From the NCBI GenBank assembly GCA_036337945.1, contig JAYZDF010000023.1, forward strand, positions 1 to 27,420: a DNA stretch of 27,420 nucleotides. Reading direction: 5' to 3'. Position 1 is the first letter of the stretch. Each line of letters opens with the position of its first letter. The DNA is from JAYZDF01 sp036337945. Its GTDB lineage: Bacteria; Myxococcota; Kuafuiibacteriia; Kuafuiibacteriales; Kuafuiibacteriaceae. Below are positions 7,461-16,122 of this stretch, piece after piece. The notes beneath the pieces were generated by a model, which saw only the letters and a program-made list of their open reading frames with translations, searched no databases and was not told the origin of the DNA. The position numbers were made by a program, and so were the translations under genes.

Positions 7461-7514
7461 GTTCAACTGTTGTTCTGAAGTCTCATTATTTTTGTTCTCG
7501 AAATCAAGAATCAG

Positions 7515-9938
7515 TTAGCGTCGCAAGTACGTGTATTCAGAATTATAGTTCCAGTCGCTGTCAAAGTGTCCTCCAGCTCTCAGACCGTTGCGACTCCATA
7601 CCAAGAAATCCGGCATTCCATTTCTCGAAGAAAAAGGGTTGAGGCTATACAGAAGGTCTTCGCTTCCAGCGGTGGTATCAAGAACTGCCGAGAGGCGATT
7701 TCCAGATGGATAAACCATGAAAAATGCGGCCTGAATATACGACTCCCCATCGATATCGACACTGTCATCATTCCAACGGATCGGACTATCAAATGGAGCC
7801 AACACGCTTGTGTCTCCACCAACATGAATCAAGTTATATTCGTTAGCTAATGTAGAGGTGAGCTCAGAGGAGGGCAGTGCACAGGCATGACCATTTCCGA
7901 TGATAGACCAATAGCTGATTTGATTGACGACGTACTTCTCAAACGCGTCGTTTTCGTGCGGATAATACACAAAGCAAAATGGCCGGTGAAAGACTTGGTT
8001 ATATGGGCCATGGACGTCTTTTGTTTTACCACTTGTGGGCCCAATTGCGATGTTTTCCCCGGTCACGGTTATAGTGTTGCCATCTACGATAATCTCAGAA
8101 ATTTGTTTTTGAGCGAGTTTCTCTCCATCAAGAGTCATACTTCTGACATTCGTCGTAGTCAGCTGTACTGAGTTGCCTGAGTGACTTGATTTGAGTACTA
8201 AATCTGCCATTGGGCTAATCGAGGAATGTAAAGTTACGTAGGAGTGAGTAGAGCTATAGTGAGCTCCTGGGCTACGAAATTCGAAGTCTAACTCTGAAGG
8301 GTCTATTGTCCGTGCTTTCATAAAATTAAACATTTCTGTCCAATCGACGCAGTCTGCTCCGGGAGCATTATCTCCATCCCACCAGTGTCCCTTACCAGGT
8401 TCTTCGTGATAAATGACGTCCTGGCTAACATTCCGCACGGCGGCATACATATTACGTCCTTCAGAAACAGGAACGTTATTGTCCGCGCCGCCGTGAAGAA
8501 TGAATACTCCCCGTTGAGCTAGATTCGAGAGGTAGTTATCGGTGGTGCTGTGAGCGCGAGCTCGATCAAACGGGAAGGACGGAGCAGGGCTACCTCCGTA
8601 GGTCTGAAAGGAGTTCCATCCTGCGCTAGGATTCACGGTCGCAAACATGCCCGCATGATGAACGCCAAAGTGCCAAGTGCCATGACCTCCCATTGAATGC
8701 CCGGTCACGTGCGTTTTCGTGTTGTCTATCTTGAAGCTCGATCGCGCGTCTTCGAATGCCCGAAGACCATTTAGGTGGCCCCATTCCTCCCAGTCGAATC
8801 CGAAGGGGCGTCTGTTTGTGGGAGCCACAATGTAAGCCCAATCTTTTTTGGAGTAAGCGCGTGCTTGTCCGATCGCTTCAACGCTTGCACCGTGAAGCGA
8901 GAGAACCAAACCGTATTCTTTATTGGATGAGAAGTCAGATGGCGGCACGACACCATAATATTGAACTGAATGGTCAACATCTGATCTAAAGCTCTTTCGA
9001 TATTTAGCGTTTGTTGATGTCGTTGTGAGCCGAGTTTCAAATTCGTAGGCACGTTTGAGGTCGAAAGATTCGAGTCGTAATCGAATTGATATTTCTTCTC
9101 CAGCAGAGGTGAAAGCCTTCTTTGGACGCAGTTCGAACCCTATTTGTGTCGAGGCACCCGGATGAATGTGAGGATATCTTATTGTTGATGATTCGAAATG
9201 TTCAGACTCCACGACTCGAGCGACAAGGTCCGTGATATTTGAGTCTGCGCCGAAAGCGACCTGAATACCCAGAAAAGAAGTTGATGAGTCTTCAGCGCGC
9301 AAATCCGGAAATGTTCGATCGCGCTGATTGAAGAAGACTTCATCGGGCGATATCCATAGTTTTCCTTTGGGATTTCCTCGTCCCCCGTATGCGTAAATGA
9401 CTAAGATGTTTTCACCGACTTGGGTCTTCAATCCAACTCGCATGCGCCCCGAACCATAAGGGTCTCCGGGTTGAGATTGTCCGTTTAGATAAACACGTAA
9501 GGCCAAGTCAGGTTGCACAATAAGCAGTCTAGGTTCCGTTTCATAAAATCGAGCCACTGCGTATCCAAATTTACGTTGAAAATCGCCCCAACTCCCGTTG
9601 TCCGCTTGACTAACCGACTTCCAGTTGACGTCGCGATCGTCCCAGCCGGGTTCCGGATAAATGAACGTCCCATTTTGGATGTCACCCGCGTGAGGATTGG
9701 TATTGCCACTGAGTAGCCCAATTCGCCATTCATCGATTTTCAGGTCCGTATAGGTTGAAGTCACCGTCTCTGGCAGACCAGCGTCAGAAGGCCCACTATC
9801 GACGGCACCACTCGCGTCGAGCTCTGCGCTGAATCCAGCATCTGCGGACGTATTTTGCGGCGGTACTGCATCGTTTTCGGATGAACATGCCGCGAGGGTA
9901 AGGATAAATAATAGTTGGATAGCTACGAGAGTACGCAC
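7515..9938 (-). CDS. Secreted lipoprotein esterase/peptidase, alpha/beta-hydrolase fold
   Basis: An 807-residue surface or periplasmic lipoprotein: the signal peptide ends at LTLAAC with lipid-modified Cys18, then an Asp/Ala/Gly/Ser-rich spacer (32-56). Residues 60-330 are beta-rich accessory modules. Residues 335-540 form an alpha/beta-hydrolase of the PHB-depolymerase/prolyl-oligopeptidase type: LVLSLHGASVE (345-355, oxyanion strand), nucleophile elbow G413-H-S415-M-G-G, acid D486 in HGGADNNVP and base H518 in GKGHWWD, so the triad Ser-Asp-His is complete. Residues 640-807 form a further C-terminal domain of the kind often found with these hydrolases. The true substrate (polyester, peptide or acetyl ester) is unknown. 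The start is GTG at 9936-9938, lying inside an inverted repeat. It follows the M20 peptidase gene by 50 bases and may be in the same transcript. Confidence 0.85.
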   Translation of the reverse strand: MRTLVAIQLLFILTLAACSSENDAVPPQNTSADAGFSAELDASGAVDSGPSDAGLPETVTSTYTDLKIDEWRIGLLSGNTNPHAGDIQNGTFIYPEPGWDDRDVNWKSVSQADNGSWGDFQRKFGYAVARFYETEPRLLIVQPDLALRVYLNGQSQPGDPYGSGRMRVGLKTQVGENILVIYAYGGRGNPKGKLWISPDEVFFNQRDRTFPDLRAEDSSTSFLGIQVAFGADSNITDLVARVVESEHFESSTIRYPHIHPGASTQIGFELRPKKAFTSAGEEISIRLRLESFDLKRAYEFETRLTTTSTNAKYRKSFRSDVDHSVQYYGVVPPSDFSSNKEYGLVLSLHGASVEAIGQARAYSKKDWAYIVAPTNRRPFGFDWEEWGHLNGLRAFEDARSSFKIDNTKTHVTGHSMGGHGTWHFGVHHAGMFATVNPSAGWNSFQTYGGSPAPSFPFDRARAHSTTDNYLSNLAQRGVFILHGGADNNVPVSEGRNMYAAVRNVSQDVIYHEEPGKGHWWDGDNAPGADCVDWTEMFNFMKARTIDPSELDFEFRSPGAHYSSTHSYVTLHSSISPMADLVLKSSHSGNSVQLTTTNVRSMTLDGEKLAQKQISEIIVDGNTITVTGENIAIGPTSGKTKDVHGPYNQVFHRPFCFVYYPHENDAFEKYVVNQISYWSIIGNGHACALPSSELTSTLANEYNLIHVGGDTSVLAPFDSPIRWNDDSVDIDGESYIQAAFFMVYPSGNRLSAVLDTTAGSEDLLYSLNPFSSRNGMPDFLVWSRNGLRAGGHFDSDWNYNSEYTYLRR

Positions 9939-9982
9939 CCCACTAACATGACAATTTAAGTGCGGTGACGCAATGTGGGTGC
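9935..9982 (-). repeat. Inverted repeat enclosing the esterase start codon
   Basis: On the minus strand GCACCCAC (9982-9975) can pair with GTGGGGTGC (9943-9935) with one bulged G and a 31-base loop. The GTG start codon of the esterase gene (9938-9936) is in the 3' arm, so the hairpin could hide the start. It is not followed by a T-run, so it is not a terminator. Whether it forms in the mRNA is untested. Confidence 0.35.
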
Positions 9983-9988
9983 TCTGGA

Positions 9989-11470
9989 CTATATTGCGCT
10001 GCTGTTAATGATGAGTTGAAAGTAAAATTGAATGGTTTCCCGGTAGTTTTCAATTGAGATTCGCTCATCAATCCCATGGATCAGCTTGAGGTCGTCCTTT
10101 TCTAGGCGATTGAAGAGAAAGCGATACACGTTTGGACTTAGGTCCGTAAAATAGCGAGAGTCGGTTGCTCCAAGAACAATATAGGGAGCGACTGTGAGCG
10201 CTGGGTCATTGGCGACCGTGAGAATGCTGTCGCGAATAAGCTCGAATGAACGGCTGCTGACCGACGAACGAGGCGATGGATTGCTCGCAAAAACATTGCC
10301 TTCACCACCGTAGTTACTAATCTTAATCCGAGAATCATTGATCGTCGATTTGACGTAATGCTTGACGGTCTCAATGGTCTCTCCAGGAGCAATTCGGAAG
10401 TTGACGACCGCGGAACCGCTTGTTGGAAGTACATTATCTTTCACTCCCGCGCGGAACATTGTTGGTGCCATAGAGGTACGAATGGTCGCGTTCATCGCAG
10501 TCGAGGCTTCTAGTCGACTCTTGATGAAGGGTTCAAACAACCAAGTGTTTGCAAAAATGGCTCGTTTCGTTATCGACATTTTTGGGGCTACATAATTCAA
10601 AAATGTAAGCGCGTTATCGAGATTCGCGGGGGATGGATTATCATAAAGCGCGGTGATCGCTCGGCTCAAAATCTCGATAGAAAGCTCGCGTGAGGGCATT
10701 GAAGAGTGCCCGCCGTCAGTTTCTACAGATAATTCCAGGCTCAAAAAACCTTTCTCGGCGATCCCGACCATTGCAACAGGGTCAGCAACGCCCGGGACGA
10801 TTCCCTTGGTGATGGAGCCTCCTTCGTCCAAAATAAACTCGAATGTTATCTTTTTCTGTCTCAAGCGTTCGGCGATGGCTTTTGCGCCTTCAATGCCTCC
10901 AATTTCTTCGTCATGCCCAAAGGCGAGATAGACATCACGAGTTGGAGTGAATCCGTCTTGAATGAGAATCTCAATAGCTTCAAGAATTCCTAAAACGCCA
11001 GATTTGACGTCAAGAGTTCCTCGTCCCCAAATATAGCCGTCTTCAATCTTCCCCGCGAAGGGTGGGTGGGTCCACTCAGCAAGTTCTTCCTCTGGTACCG
11101 GAACGACATCTTGATGCGCCATGAGAAGTATTGGTTTTTCTGAGGTGTTGGAGCCTCTCCATTTATACAGAAGCGCAAATTCATTGATCTTATGAAGCTT
11201 CAGCGTTTTGTGGGTTTGCGGATAGAATTTCTTCAGCAGTTCGTGAAATGCGATAAACGCAGCAGGCTCATAGGCCATTGATGAGGTTTTTGTGACGGTA
11301 CGAATTCGCAAGGCTTCAGCAAGGCGACTTGCGGCGGCTTGAGAATCTATCGAAAAAGGCGCACTTTTTTGGATTTTTATGACTTGCGGCTGGTAGGCGC
11401 TCGTTCGATAAACGATGACCAGCAGGAGAAGCGTAACGGCTAAACCTAGAAATATCGCAATTTTCTTCAT
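9989..11470 (-). CDS. Membrane-anchored M20 metallopeptidase (carboxypeptidase S type)
   Basis: A 493-residue zinc hydrolase of family M20 (carboxypeptidase S/PM20D1/ArgE group), held in the membrane by a single N-terminal helix (about residues 4-21) with the enzyme outside. Metal-site motifs are all visible: H119 in LMAHQDVVP, the bridging D154 in GRGTLDVKSG, the catalytic/ligand pair D187-E-E189 in FGHDEEIGG, D215 in FILDEGG, and H465 near the end (LIHGIDERI). Residues 230-350 hold the inserted lid/dimerisation domain starting after the EKGFLSLELSV strand, with G-G-H-S-S-M-P. It would cut small peptides or N-acyl amino acids; PM20D1-like N-acyl amino acid hydrolase activity is possible. The start is two bases after the CrcB stop, so the two are co-transcribed. 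Confidence 0.92.
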   Translation of the reverse strand: MKKIAIFLGLAVTLLLLVIVYRTSAYQPQVIKIQKSAPFSIDSQAAASRLAEALRIRTVTKTSSMAYEPAAFIAFHELLKKFYPQTHKTLKLHKINEFALLYKWRGSNTSEKPILLMAHQDVVPVPEEELAEWTHPPFAGKIEDGYIWGRGTLDVKSGVLGILEAIEILIQDGFTPTRDVYLAFGHDEEIGGIEGAKAIAERLRQKKITFEFILDEGGSITKGIVPGVADPVAMVGIAEKGFLSLELSVETDGGHSSMPSRELSIEILSRAITALYDNPSPANLDNALTFLNYVAPKMSITKRAIFANTWLFEPFIKSRLEASTAMNATIRTSMAPTMFRAGVKDNVLPTSGSAVVNFRIAPGETIETVKHYVKSTINDSRIKISNYGGEGNVFASNPSPRSSVSSRSFELIRDSILTVANDPALTVAPYIVLGATDSRYFTDLSPNVYRFLFNRLEKDDLKLIHGIDERISIENYRETIQFYFQLIINSSAI

Positions 11471-11472
11471 GG

Positions 11473-11856
11473 TTAAATTGCAATCCAGCGTCTTGCAACC
11501 AGCATGCCCGCAATCGTCATGCTCACACCGACTAAAACGTTAGCAAGAACATTCGCTACGCTGTATCGCCAATCTTGGGTGTCGGCTAATCGGATAGTTT
11601 CATAAGAGAAAGACGAAAATGTGGTGAGGCCTCCGAGAAAGCCTACAGTAAGTGCAGCCTGTAACTCTTTCGATATGTAAGATGATTCGGTGGCGAGCGC
11701 GGCGATTAAACCTATCGCGAAACAGCCGAGCATGTTTGCGACGAAGGTCCCAAACGGGAGCGGACTTGGTGAGACATGCTTGGCCACAGCGCTAATTCCG
11801 TATCGGCTAAGCGCGCCCAGAGCTCCTCCGACGCCAATAAGGATTGCTTCCTTCAA
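11473..11856 (-). CDS. crcB: CrcB/Fluc fluoride channel
   Basis: A 127-residue four-helix inner-membrane protein that exports fluoride ions as a dual-topology dimer. Family motifs are clear: GVGGALGALSRYG at the N-terminus, GTFVANMLGCFAIG in helix 2 with the pore Asn, and GFLGGLTTFSSFSYE in helix 3 with the Na+-site/Phe-box TTFS residues. Length is normal for the family. The start codon is TTG (11854-11856), the only one that keeps the N-terminal helix complete. Its leader has a short perfect hairpin but no fluoride riboswitch consensus that I can recognise. It is encoded between the hydrolase gene (64 bases upstream) and the M20 peptidase gene (2 bases downstream), which looks like a casual operon rather than a pathway. 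Confidence 0.95.
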   Translation of the reverse strand: MKEAILIGVGGALGALSRYGISAVAKHVSPSPLPFGTFVANMLGCFAIGLIAALATESSYISKELQAALTVGFLGGLTTFSSFSYETIRLADTQDWRYSVANVLANVLVGVSMTIAGMLVARRWIAI

Positions 11857-11862
11857 GACAGC

Positions 11863-11877
11863 TCTGGTTTTACCAGA
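11863..11877 (-). repeat. Perfect 6-bp hairpin in the crcB leader
   Basis: TCTGGT-AAA-ACCAGA on the minus strand, six bases before the TTG start of crcB. It is a perfect inverted repeat with a 3-base loop. There is no following T-run, so it is not a terminator; it might influence translation of crcB, or be chance. Confidence 0.35.
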
Positions 11878-11920
11878 AGAGAAGATAAGTTACCACAAAC
11901 ACTATATTTGCCTCGAAGAC

Positions 11921-13060
11921 TTAGAGTTCAGATGCAATGAGATTCGGAAGTAGTGAATCATCCCAGGTTTTTGGATGTTCTCCAGTTCGCACGATGACTA
12001 GGTCATGTTTTGGTGAAATATAGATTCTTTGGCGATGCTTTCCGTCAAAGTAGACGAGTTTTTCGTCGATAAATTCTTCGCTTCGGTCTTTTGCCCGGCG
12101 AGTTCCGCTTCGGCTTGCTCGCCAAATGTGAAGGCCGTACTCCGGCTCGTGGGTTGAAGCGCTAGAGATCTCTTTTATCCATTGCTCAGGCACAATTGTT
12201 TTTCCATTCCACTTTCCGCGATTCAAAACCAATTGACCGAGTTTGGCGAAATCTCGGGCGCGCGCAAAAAAACAGCAGTAGCCGCGTACGGTACCATTTG
12301 ATTTGTCTGCCCAGAAAAACGCCTCTTTCGCTCCGATCTGCTGCCAGAGTTTTCTGGACGCGTATTCATTGAGCGGTAGATTTGTGACCTTTTCGAGTAC
12401 CCATGCCAGAGTTTGAGTATTAAAATTGTTATACTCCCATTTAGTTCCGGGAGGCTCTTTGCTTGGTAAATCGATAGTGAGATTCCTAATGTTTGTGCCC
12501 AAGTGAAGTTGGATTAAGTCGGAAGTATAATCTGTCGTATCTTTATCGCAGCGAAGTCCCGAAGACATTTCTAACAGATTGCGTAAACTAATTCGAGCAC
12601 GCTCGGTGTTGTCTTTCCAAGCGGGCAAATATTTACTTACGGGGTCATCAATGGAGTCAAGTTGACCCTCTGAGACCGCAATTCCAACCAATAAGCTTAC
12701 GATAGTCTTAGCCATCGACATCGAATTACTGAGGTCATCGGAAGAGATGTTGTTTCCATAGCTCTCGTGAACAAGCAGTCCTTTGTGCAAAACGACGAGC
12801 TGACTATTGTGCGTCTGATGTACATAGTCGGCGGCCTTAGAGAAAATCTGTTTTGAAATCACCGGAGTGATACTGCTCGTCAGGGAAACGAACTTGTTAC
12901 CGTTCACAGTCGCCCGAGTTTTGTACCAGGCCACATCAGTGATTGGGTTTTTAGGATAGGTTGCTGCCCGTGCAAGGAATCTCCAGCTTTGCGATTGGTA
13001 GAGGTAGAGTGAGATTGCCGTAATAAGGCTCACGAGTGCTGTGAGAAACCAGTTACGCAT
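11921..13060 (-). CDS. Membrane-anchored serine beta-lactamase-fold hydrolase
   Basis: A 379-residue class C beta-lactamase-related hydrolase (penicillin-binding protein/esterase group) with an N-terminal membrane anchor (residues 4-21). The active-site S115-M-A-K118 follows the expected NSMSMAKTI context, and the Y210-N-N212 motif (WEYNNFNTQ) is the YxN box. Residues 134-148 (QLDSIDDPVSKYLPAW) and RNLLEMSSGL (160-169) are typical of this family, often annotated as serine hydrolase. The third box is probably the HRQRIYISP region near the end. It is 9 bases after the DUF3570 gene, so it may be the last member of that operon, but the start has no clear Shine-Dalgarno. The substrate is unknown; there is nothing to suggest antibiotic resistance. 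Confidence 0.9.
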   Translation of the reverse strand: MRNWFLTALVSLITAISLYLYQSQSWRFLARAATYPKNPITDVAWYKTRATVNGNKFVSLTSSITPVISKQIFSKAADYVHQTHNSQLVVLHKGLLVHESYGNNISSDDLSNSMSMAKTIVSLLVGIAVSEGQLDSIDDPVSKYLPAWKDNTERARISLRNLLEMSSGLRCDKDTTDYTSDLIQLHLGTNIRNLTIDLPSKEPPGTKWEYNNFNTQTLAWVLEKVTNLPLNEYASRKLWQQIGAKEAFFWADKSNGTVRGYCCFFARARDFAKLGQLVLNRGKWNGKTIVPEQWIKEISSASTHEPEYGLHIWRASRSGTRRAKDRSEEFIDEKLVYFDGKHRQRIYISPKHDLVIVRTGEHPKTWDDSLLPNLIASEL

Positions 13061-13069
13061 GCTTGGAAG

Positions 13070-14176
13070 CTAGTATGGCCAATAAAAGTTCAATTGTGCA
13101 ATATGGGCAGCGCCATAACGATTTTTTTGGTTGAAATAATAATAAGCAGGCTCTACCCAGGCAGTTTCAAATGCTTCGAGGAACGTTCCCCTGAGCCAGC
13201 GTTGTTGCCACCTTAGTTTCGCACCATACGTTTGAGCATCGAAGGTCGTCATTTTGGGGTCGTCTGTACTAAATCGTACCAGTGGTTGTTGAGGTCCTCC
13301 GCGTTGGTTCTCGTTGTCCAAGTGACACGCTCGAAGGTCTGAGTAACGATCATCAGACGTTCCACTGTCGTTGTTTTCGAAAAATACACCGGTTTGAGTG
13401 TGATTTCGGAAGCGCGGAACGAACTCGAGGCCTTTCATTATTCGCTGATTGAATTCGAGCTCGAGACTGTGCCCCTGAACTTGCCAAGAATCCGTGTAAT
13501 AGCGATACGAGCCGGCCATCGTGAGTTTAGCACCTGGAATGCGCGTTCTTAACCAAGCGCTTGCCGCATAGCGGTTGCGACAACGTGGATGAAGCTCCAC
13601 TCTATATTGATTTTCTTGAAAGCCTCGATCGACTTGAGCTTGAACGCCGATGCCGCCAACGACATTTTTGTGAAGGACCTGGCTCAGATCAAGTCCGTAG
13701 GCCTGGGTGGAAAGTTCTTCTTGGTAGTTGGGATCGTACTTACTAGTAATCTCGTCGTCCGCGAGTTGGAAGAAGGTAGAGAGCACCGTGCTCTTCTTGA
13801 ACAGCTCAACAGCAAGGTTGACTCCAAAACCTTTCGAAATGTAATCAGGCTCATCGCTGTATCTCACGCTCACGCCGGGTGTGAAGATATTCCAAAGTTT
13901 TGTGCTGCCAGCCACGCGGATCTCATTTCGATATTCGGAAAATGCAGCGTCTTCATTGGTGAAGGCACCGGATGCGGAGGTGATTTGGTCGACAAGGTAC
14001 GTGACCTCTACTTGGGAGTCATAAGGTAGATCTTGGCGGACCTGAATAAGAGGTTCGACCACTCGAGTAGAGCGCTCTTTATAATAATTCCCTGAAATAC
14101 CCACCGAATTTTCGGCGCGTGCGGAGCCGTTCACCAGCAAAGCCAGTGTTGCGAATGTGAGTGCAGTTCTATTCAT
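13070..14176 (-). CDS. DUF3570 outer-membrane beta-barrel protein
   Basis: A 368-residue protein with a signal peptide (cleavage after ARA21), many alternating beta-strands and a terminal aromatic (NFYWPY), all typical of outer-membrane barrels. The start YYKERSTRVVEPLIQVRQDL and the VDQITSASG segment (residues 62-70) match the DUF3570 family. Members of this family are commonly encoded with DUF4266, TlpA-like and ApbE genes, and all three occur just across the divergent gap here, which supports the call. The ATG overlaps the stop of the upstream FN3/CFI-box gene as ATGA, so the two are translationally coupled. It is probably the outer-membrane part of the neighbouring envelope redox locus; no transport activity is known to me. 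Confidence 0.85.
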   Translation of the reverse strand: MNRTALTFATLALLVNGSARAENSVGISGNYYKERSTRVVEPLIQVRQDLPYDSQVEVTYLVDQITSASGAFTNEDAAFSEYRNEIRVAGSTKLWNIFTPGVSVRYSDEPDYISKGFGVNLAVELFKKSTVLSTFFQLADDEITSKYDPNYQEELSTQAYGLDLSQVLHKNVVGGIGVQAQVDRGFQENQYRVELHPRCRNRYAASAWLRTRIPGAKLTMAGSYRYYTDSWQVQGHSLELEFNQRIMKGLEFVPRFRNHTQTGVFFENNDSGTSDDRYSDLRACHLDNENQRGGPQQPLVRFSTDDPKMTTFDAQTYGAKLRWQQRWLRGTFLEAFETAWVEPAYYYFNQKNRYGAAHIAQLNFYWPY

Positions 14177-15807
14177 TCTAAGATTCGAGCTGCTTCGACG
14201 AATGGAATAAGCGACCAGCGTGTCATCGTACGAAGAGTTTCGTTTTCTCTGATGAAGTCCGCAATTGGTGGGCTGATCTCATAATAAAACTCGACAAATT
14301 TCCTACCAGCAGCGTTCGTCATAAGTTGTTCATCTCTGAAGTTACGGAGTACCTTCACAGAGTCATCTTCTAAGTGTCCATAGGCCGCGGTTGCAATAAA
14401 GCAAGCATCCACAGTCGCAAACTCTCGAACATCCGTTGAGACGCTTGCTGTAACGAGCTCAGATGCTTTTTGGCAGCTATTGAAGCTTTTGACTGCAACA
14501 TAGTACGGCGTATCAGGTTGTAACTGACTGAGTCGGAAAGTAATGCTCTCGTTTGCTGCGTTTGATAGAAGGGCAGGGCCCGGAACGGCGGATTGAAAGT
14601 CGTCCTCAGTTTCGATCGGTTGAGTAGAGTAACGAACTTCGTATCGTGAAACCTGGTCATCGCTAGTAGCCGTCGATAAAAAGCTGACTTCAACATAGTC
14701 GAAGTAGGTATCGTCAGACTCTAGAGAAGTAACGGCTGGTGGAGTAGGACAAACAAAGGTTGGATCATCTGAGTCCGTGATGTAATCGACCTTCACTTGA
14801 TACGGTAGCTCATTGCTTTCGATCATGTTTAGCCGTCGTGCACCAGAGCCTTTGGTGTCTGTCGAAATTGTCGCGTCAGGCGGACGAACATCACCGTCTG
14901 TTCCGTCGACCGAGCCGTATCCAGCGTAAGCATCACTTCTCGATTCTTGTTTCTCGTTGTTTACGTTTACTGGCACCTGCCAAACAACAGAGGGTTGACC
15001 TACAGGAGGGAGTCCGTAGTCACGGAGTGCCGGATCTACATAAAACTCATAAGCGTGGTGAGAATTGCTGTCATATTGTTGGTTAACTTCAACCCAGACC
15101 ACGTAATCACCGTCGGCGAGCGCTTCGGGCAACTGATAGGTGACTTGGTAAAGTTGGTCTGCCCTCGGTGTCGCTTGGCTGACCGCATCCAAGTCGTTGT
15201 ATTTGCTGAGCTCAAGAACTCCTGACCAATCGCGTGAAGGGTCGGCGATTGCGATATCGTTTCTTGGTGGATACTTACTCGTTTCAACGAGAGTGGATGT
15301 GATGTCCCGGCAATAGTCGCTGGCCTGCTTGTTGACTAGACGTAGTGGGATACCTTTGTCCGTGCGGAAATTAATGGTGGGGCATGAGACGGTATCGACG
15401 GCCATTTCTGTGGGCGTCATTGGCCGGCAATAAAAAGGCTCGGTGGAGCTGGTGAGCTCGTGCCAGCCTAACCAGCTTTCCTTGCAATCTTGCATTACGA
15501 TCCGATCGTAATTCACGTTTCTTCGGTGCGCCCAAATTGGGAGTACCATTTCTCGACGACCATAGGGCCAAAGGTAGCCGCCGCCGAAGTCACCGCGTCC
15601 TGGGCGATTACCCAGTCCAAAGGTACCGGTCAAACGAGTGATCATGAGAGTATCGATAAATTCGCCGGATGCGGTCTCAAGCCACACGGCGATTTGTGGA
15701 TCGCCGGTTGGTTCAAAGCTTACCCGTAAGGTCCGCTCTGCAAAGCTATCGGTTGCGATTAAAGTTAGAGTTGCCGCAAACGCGAGAGACCACAATTTCT
15801 TAGACAT
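14173..15807 (-). CDS. Secreted FN3 protein with CFI-box C-terminus
   Basis: A 544-residue exported protein. The start at 15805-15807 is chosen because it begins a clean signal peptide (MSKKLWSLAF... cleaved near SFA23); a longer frame back to 15999 would run into the divergent lipoprotein gene and adds no sensible sequence. The N-terminal 25-260 is beta-rich: PQIAVWLETASGEFIDTL (37-54) resembles DUF2271, a family found with flavinylation genes, though this is a pattern match only. A fibronectin type III-like domain spans about 358-458 (QLQPDTPYYVAVKSF). The end (C469-F-I-A-T-A-A-Y-G, then NAAGRKFVEFYY and ISPPIADFI) is the CFI-box C-terminal domain common in Myxococcota exported proteins. 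It is the first gene of the minus-strand arm of the ApbE locus. Confidence 0.8.
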   Translation of the reverse strand: MSKKLWSLAFAATLTLIATDSFAERTLRVSFEPTGDPQIAVWLETASGEFIDTLMITRLTGTFGLGNRPGRGDFGGGYLWPYGRREMVLPIWAHRRNVNYDRIVMQDCKESWLGWHELTSSTEPFYCRPMTPTEMAVDTVSCPTINFRTDKGIPLRLVNKQASDYCRDITSTLVETSKYPPRNDIAIADPSRDWSGVLELSKYNDLDAVSQATPRADQLYQVTYQLPEALADGDYVVWVEVNQQYDSNSHHAYEFYVDPALRDYGLPPVGQPSVVWQVPVNVNNEKQESRSDAYAGYGSVDGTDGDVRPPDATISTDTKGSGARRLNMIESNELPYQVKVDYITDSDDPTFVCPTPPAVTSLESDDTYFDYVEVSFLSTATSDDQVSRYEVRYSTQPIETEDDFQSAVPGPALLSNAANESITFRLSQLQPDTPYYVAVKSFNSCQKASELVTASVSTDVREFATVDACFIATAAYGHLEDDSVKVLRNFRDEQLMTNAAGRKFVEFYYEISPPIADFIRENETLRTMTRWSLIPFVEAARILE

Positions 15808-15900
15808 ACCTTGTACATATCTTCTTTTTTTCGGGGCAATGCTGTCAAGTAAACGAAAAGGCCATGACTTTTGGGGTAACATTGTGGAATATAGTCTCAA

Positions 15901-16122
15901 ATGTTGTTCCGGCTCGCCATTGTCATTTTTCCTGTTATCGTTTTCGGAGCGGGGTGCGTCACTGTAGCCCCCTGGGAGCGAGGAAATCTGGCCCACCACT
16001 CAATGGATAAGAAGTCGGCCGCCGCAGCTTGTTCGGATGATTTCATGCGACACACCTTTGACGTGAGAGAAGGTGCCACAGGCGGTTCTGGTCACGCCGG
16101 CGGCGGTTGCGGTTGTAACTAA
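15901..16122 (+). CDS. DUF4266 small lipoprotein, candidate flavin acceptor
   Basis: A 73-residue outer-envelope lipoprotein. The signal peptide ends at a GAGC box (Cys19); the mature part is VAPWERGNLAHHSM (22-35), then D54-V-R-E-G-A-T60-G-G, and the end GGGCGCN. The PWERG/LA..M start and GGGCGCN end are the signature of DUF4266. In the families I know, DUF4266 sits with DUF3570, TlpA and ApbE, as it does here. D54-x-x-E-G-A-T60 is one residue away from the ApbE flavinylation motif Dxx(S/T)GAT, with Thr60 as the acceptor; this is inference. The two C-terminal cysteines (C70, C72) could be substrates of the TlpA protein encoded next. The stop TAA overlaps the TlpA ATG as TAATG, so they are coupled. 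No good Shine-Dalgarno precedes the ATG. Confidence 0.85.
   Translation: MLFRLAIVIFPVIVFGAGCVTVAPWERGNLAHHSMDKKSAAAACSDDFMRHTFDVREGATGGSGHAGGGCGCN
16060..16080 (+). other. Candidate FMN-attachment motif D-V-R-E-G-A-T
   Basis: Codons 54-60 of the DUF4266 lipoprotein. ApbE links FMN to the Thr of Dxx(S/T)GAT; here D, G, A and T are in register and only the Ser/Thr at -3 is replaced by Glu. The adjacent apbE gene makes it the most obvious local target. Not proven. Confidence 0.4.

Noticed and set aside
7461..7514. Terminator between the rhomboid and esterase genes
   Set aside because: TTCTTG-ATTT-CGAGAA on the minus strand is a weak stem with a G-T pair and no T-run after it.
11857..11920. Fluoride (crcB) riboswitch ahead of the CrcB gene
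   Set aside because: The 64-base leader is short and lacks the riboswitch consensus; it has only a 6-bp hairpin.
15819..15848. Promoter with perfect TTGACA (-35) facing the FN3/CFI-box gene
   Set aside because: The best -10 (GAAGAT, 18 bases on) matches only three bases and would put the transcript start about five bases before the ATG.
15808..15999. N-terminal extension of the FN3/CFI-box protein
   Set aside because: It would bury the signal peptide and overlap the divergent DUF4266 gene.
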